Assembly: GCF_003490595.1 (NCBI RefSeq)
Contig: NZ_QQGY01000003.1
Coordinates: forward strand, 1 to 64,000
Length of the DNA: 64,000 nt
From: Haemophilus haemolyticus_L
GTDB taxonomy: Bacteria > Pseudomonadota > Gammaproteobacteria > Enterobacterales > Pasteurellaceae
Direction of reading: 5' to 3'
Positions 62,597 through 64,000 of the stretch are shown here, one piece after another. Position 1 is the stretch's first letter, and every line of letters begins with the position of its first letter. Made by a program: the position numbers and the translations under genes. A model generated the notes under the pieces. The model saw only the letters and a list, made by a program, of their open reading frames with translations, was not told where the DNA came from and searched no databases.

Positions 62597-62762
62597 CTCT
62601 CACTCCTAATACATACAGAATTTAAGCGCGGACTTCACGACTTCCTGTCTTGTTATTTTAGTTTGTTCCTGATTGCTATTTTAGGAACCCAATTTTTGCG
62701 GGCGGTATAAATATCAGAAGTTGTTTGTTTTAGCAAGTAAATTTTCCTGAAAAATTTATTTT

Positions 62763-62778
62763 TACGATATGGATCGCA
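62763..62778 (+). promoter_or_regulatory. competence regulatory element (CRP-S site) of comEC/rec2
   Basis: TACGA-tatgga-TCGCA (62763-62778) matches the H. influenzae competence site TGCGA-N6-TCGCA, where CRP acts with Sxy. It lies 78 bp before the comEC start, suitable for activation. rec2 is a known member of this regulon. Confidence 0.8.
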
Positions 62779-62855
62779 AAATCTGAGGCAACCGTTTGCA
62801 TATTTAAATAAAACTAGCCTAGGCTTAGAGAGACTGGAATTAATCTTTTATAAAA

Positions 62856-64000
62856 ATGAAATTAAACTTAATAACTTTAGCTGTCTTGTTAATTGTCGCA
62901 GATTTAACGTTGTTATTTCTACCGCAGTCATGGCTACTGCCTTGGCAAGTTGCTCTCGTTATTGCGTTTGCTTTGATTTTTCTTTTTATCTTTATTCGCA
63001 GAAACTTCTTAGTTTTTCTTGCTTTTTTTGTCGTTTTTCTAGGGTATGCACACCATTCGGCGATTAGCTTGTTACAACAAACACAAAGTATTACCGCTCA
63101 AAAGCAAGTGGTGACGTTTGAGATCCAAGAAATTTTACACCAACAGGATTATCAAACTCTTATCGCCACAGCAACATTGGCGGATAACTTACGAGAGCAA
63201 CGAATTTTTTTAAATTGGAAAGCGAAAGAGCTTCCTCAATTATCGGAAATTTGGCAAGCGGAAATTTCCTTACGCCCCCTTTCTGCGCGATTAAATTTTG
63301 GCGGATTTGATCGGCAACAATGGTATTTTTCAAAAGGAATTACTGCTGTTGGAACCGTAAAAAGTGCGGTGAAAATTGCTGATGTTTCATCATTGCGTGC
63401 AGAAAAATTGCAACAAGTGAGAAAGCAAACGGAAGGGTTATCACTACAAGGTTTATTGATCGCGTTAGCTTTTGGCGAACGGGCTTGGTTAGATAAAAAC
63501 ACTTGGTCAATTTACCAACAAAGCAATATCGCGCATCTTATTGCCATTTCTGGCTTACATATTGGGTTGGCTATGGGAATTGGATTTTGCTTGGTGCGTG
63601 TTATGCAAGTATTTTTATCCACCAGTTTTATTCATCCTTATTTTCCTTTAGTTTTTGGTGTTTTATTTGCTTTAATTTATGCGTATTTGGCTGGTTTTAG
63701 TGTGCCCACTTTTCGTGCCATTTCAGCACTTGTTTTCGTTTTCTTCATTCAAATAATAAGGCGACATTATTCGCCCATTCAGCTTTTTACGGTGGTTGTC
63801 GCTTTTTTGATTTTCTGCGATCCATTAATGCCGCTTTCGGTCAGTTTTTGGCTTTCTTGTGGGGCGGTTGGGTGTTTGATCCTCTGGTATAGTTATGTTC
63901 CTTTTTCACTTTTTCAATGGAAAAATCGCCCTTTTCCTCCAAAAGTGCGGTGGATTTTTAGTTTATTTCATTTGCAATTTGGGTTATTGCTCTTTTTTAC
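62856..64000 (+). CDS. rec2: ComEC/Rec2 DNA-uptake channel protein, 5' part
   Basis: Open to the window end (381 codons seen). N-terminal membrane segments (LITLAVLLIVADLTLLFL, VALVIAFALIFLFIFI, FLAFFVVFLGYAHH), a soluble OB-like region, then the ComEC core with AHLIAISGLHIGLAMGIGF and LAGFSVPTFRAISALVF. It moves single-stranded DNA across the inner membrane during transformation. ATG at 62856 follows the competence promoter region. An uptake signal (AAGTGCGGT, ~63362) lies inside the gene. Confidence 0.93.
   Translation, partial: MKLNLITLAVLLIVADLTLLFLPQSWLLPWQVALVIAFALIFLFIFIRRNFLVFLAFFVVFLGYAHHSAISLLQQTQSITAQKQVVTFEIQEILHQQDYQTLIATATLADNLREQRIFLNWKAKELPQLSEIWQAEISLRPLSARLNFGGFDRQQWYFSKGITAVGTVKSAVKIADVSSLRAEKLQQVRKQTEGLSLQGLLIALAFGERAWLDKNTWSIYQQSNIAHLIAISGLHIGLAMGIGFCLVRVMQVFLSTSFIHPYFPLVFGVLFALIYAYLAGFSVPTFRAISALVFVFFIQIIRRHYSPIQLFTVVVAFLIFCDPLMPLSVSFWLSCGAVGCLILWYSYVPFSLFQWKNRPFPPKVRWIFSLFHLQFGLLLFF

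Overview
The window comes from a Haemophilus chromosome of the H. influenzae / H. haemolyticus group. Many copies of the Hin-type DNA uptake signal (AAGTGCGGT / ACCGCACTT) are present, often as inverted pairs that double as terminators. The genes form familiar Haemophilus blocks: the hfl genes, the sialic-acid nan/sia cluster, the thr operon, and a run from cysS to comEC/rec2. The species is an inference. SiaP differs from the H. influenzae protein as I remember it at a scattering of positions, and nagA is followed by different genes than I recall for strain Rd.

Layout. (1) 1-5.2 kb: the 3' end of a large filamentous haemagglutinin/CdiA-type exoprotein whose C-terminal module carries an alpha/beta-hydrolase-like Ser-Asp-His signature. 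It is followed by a tandem array of orphan toxin tails and related small lipoproteins, which look like immunity genes. (2) 5.6-7.7 kb: hflKC. (3) 7.8-19.9 kb: import and catabolism of sialic acid and GlcNAc (siaP, fused siaQM, nanM, nanE, nanK, nanR, nanA, nagB, nagA), plus a NagE-like PTS permease. (4) 20-28.3 kb: a methyltransferase, the PLP-homeostasis protein YggS, and thrL-thrA-thrB-thrC. A two-gene DUF262 + HEPN-like module sits between thrB and thrC. (5) 28.4-31.7 kb: four tRNAs, metB, ldhA, trxA. (6) 31.8-35.4 kb: an unusual four-gene operon (acyl-CoA-dehydrogenase-like protein, PhnD-like binding protein without a signal peptide, MetE-core protein, OsmC-like protein). (7) 35.5-42.5 kb: tatD-type nuclease, ppiB, cysS, a DUF455 protein, tesB, and nrdD behind three regularly spaced NrdR-like boxes.

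(8) 42.6-48.6 kb is a variable locus. It holds remnants of a YhcG-type nuclease and a pirin gene, then a tight four-gene operon plus one small gene. The operon encodes a multispanning coiled-coil membrane protein, a GTPase-like P-loop protein, a membrane-anchored coiled-coil partner and a Sel1/WG-repeat lipoprotein. Hairpins flank the block, and both arms of each hairpin carry ACAAGCGGT, the uptake signal of the other (Apl-type) Pasteurellaceae clade. I see no Hin-type signal inside it. (9) 48.9-64 kb: housekeeping genes grpE, nadK, recN, glnE, miaA, mutL, amiB, tsaE, folK, pcnB, dksA and the start of comEC, with a competence regulatory site upstream of comEC.

The strongest candidates for undescribed systems are the GTPase/membrane/WG-lipoprotein operon (43.5-48.4 kb), the DUF262-HEPN pair inside the thr operon, and the hydrolase-tipped exoprotein with its lipoprotein array.
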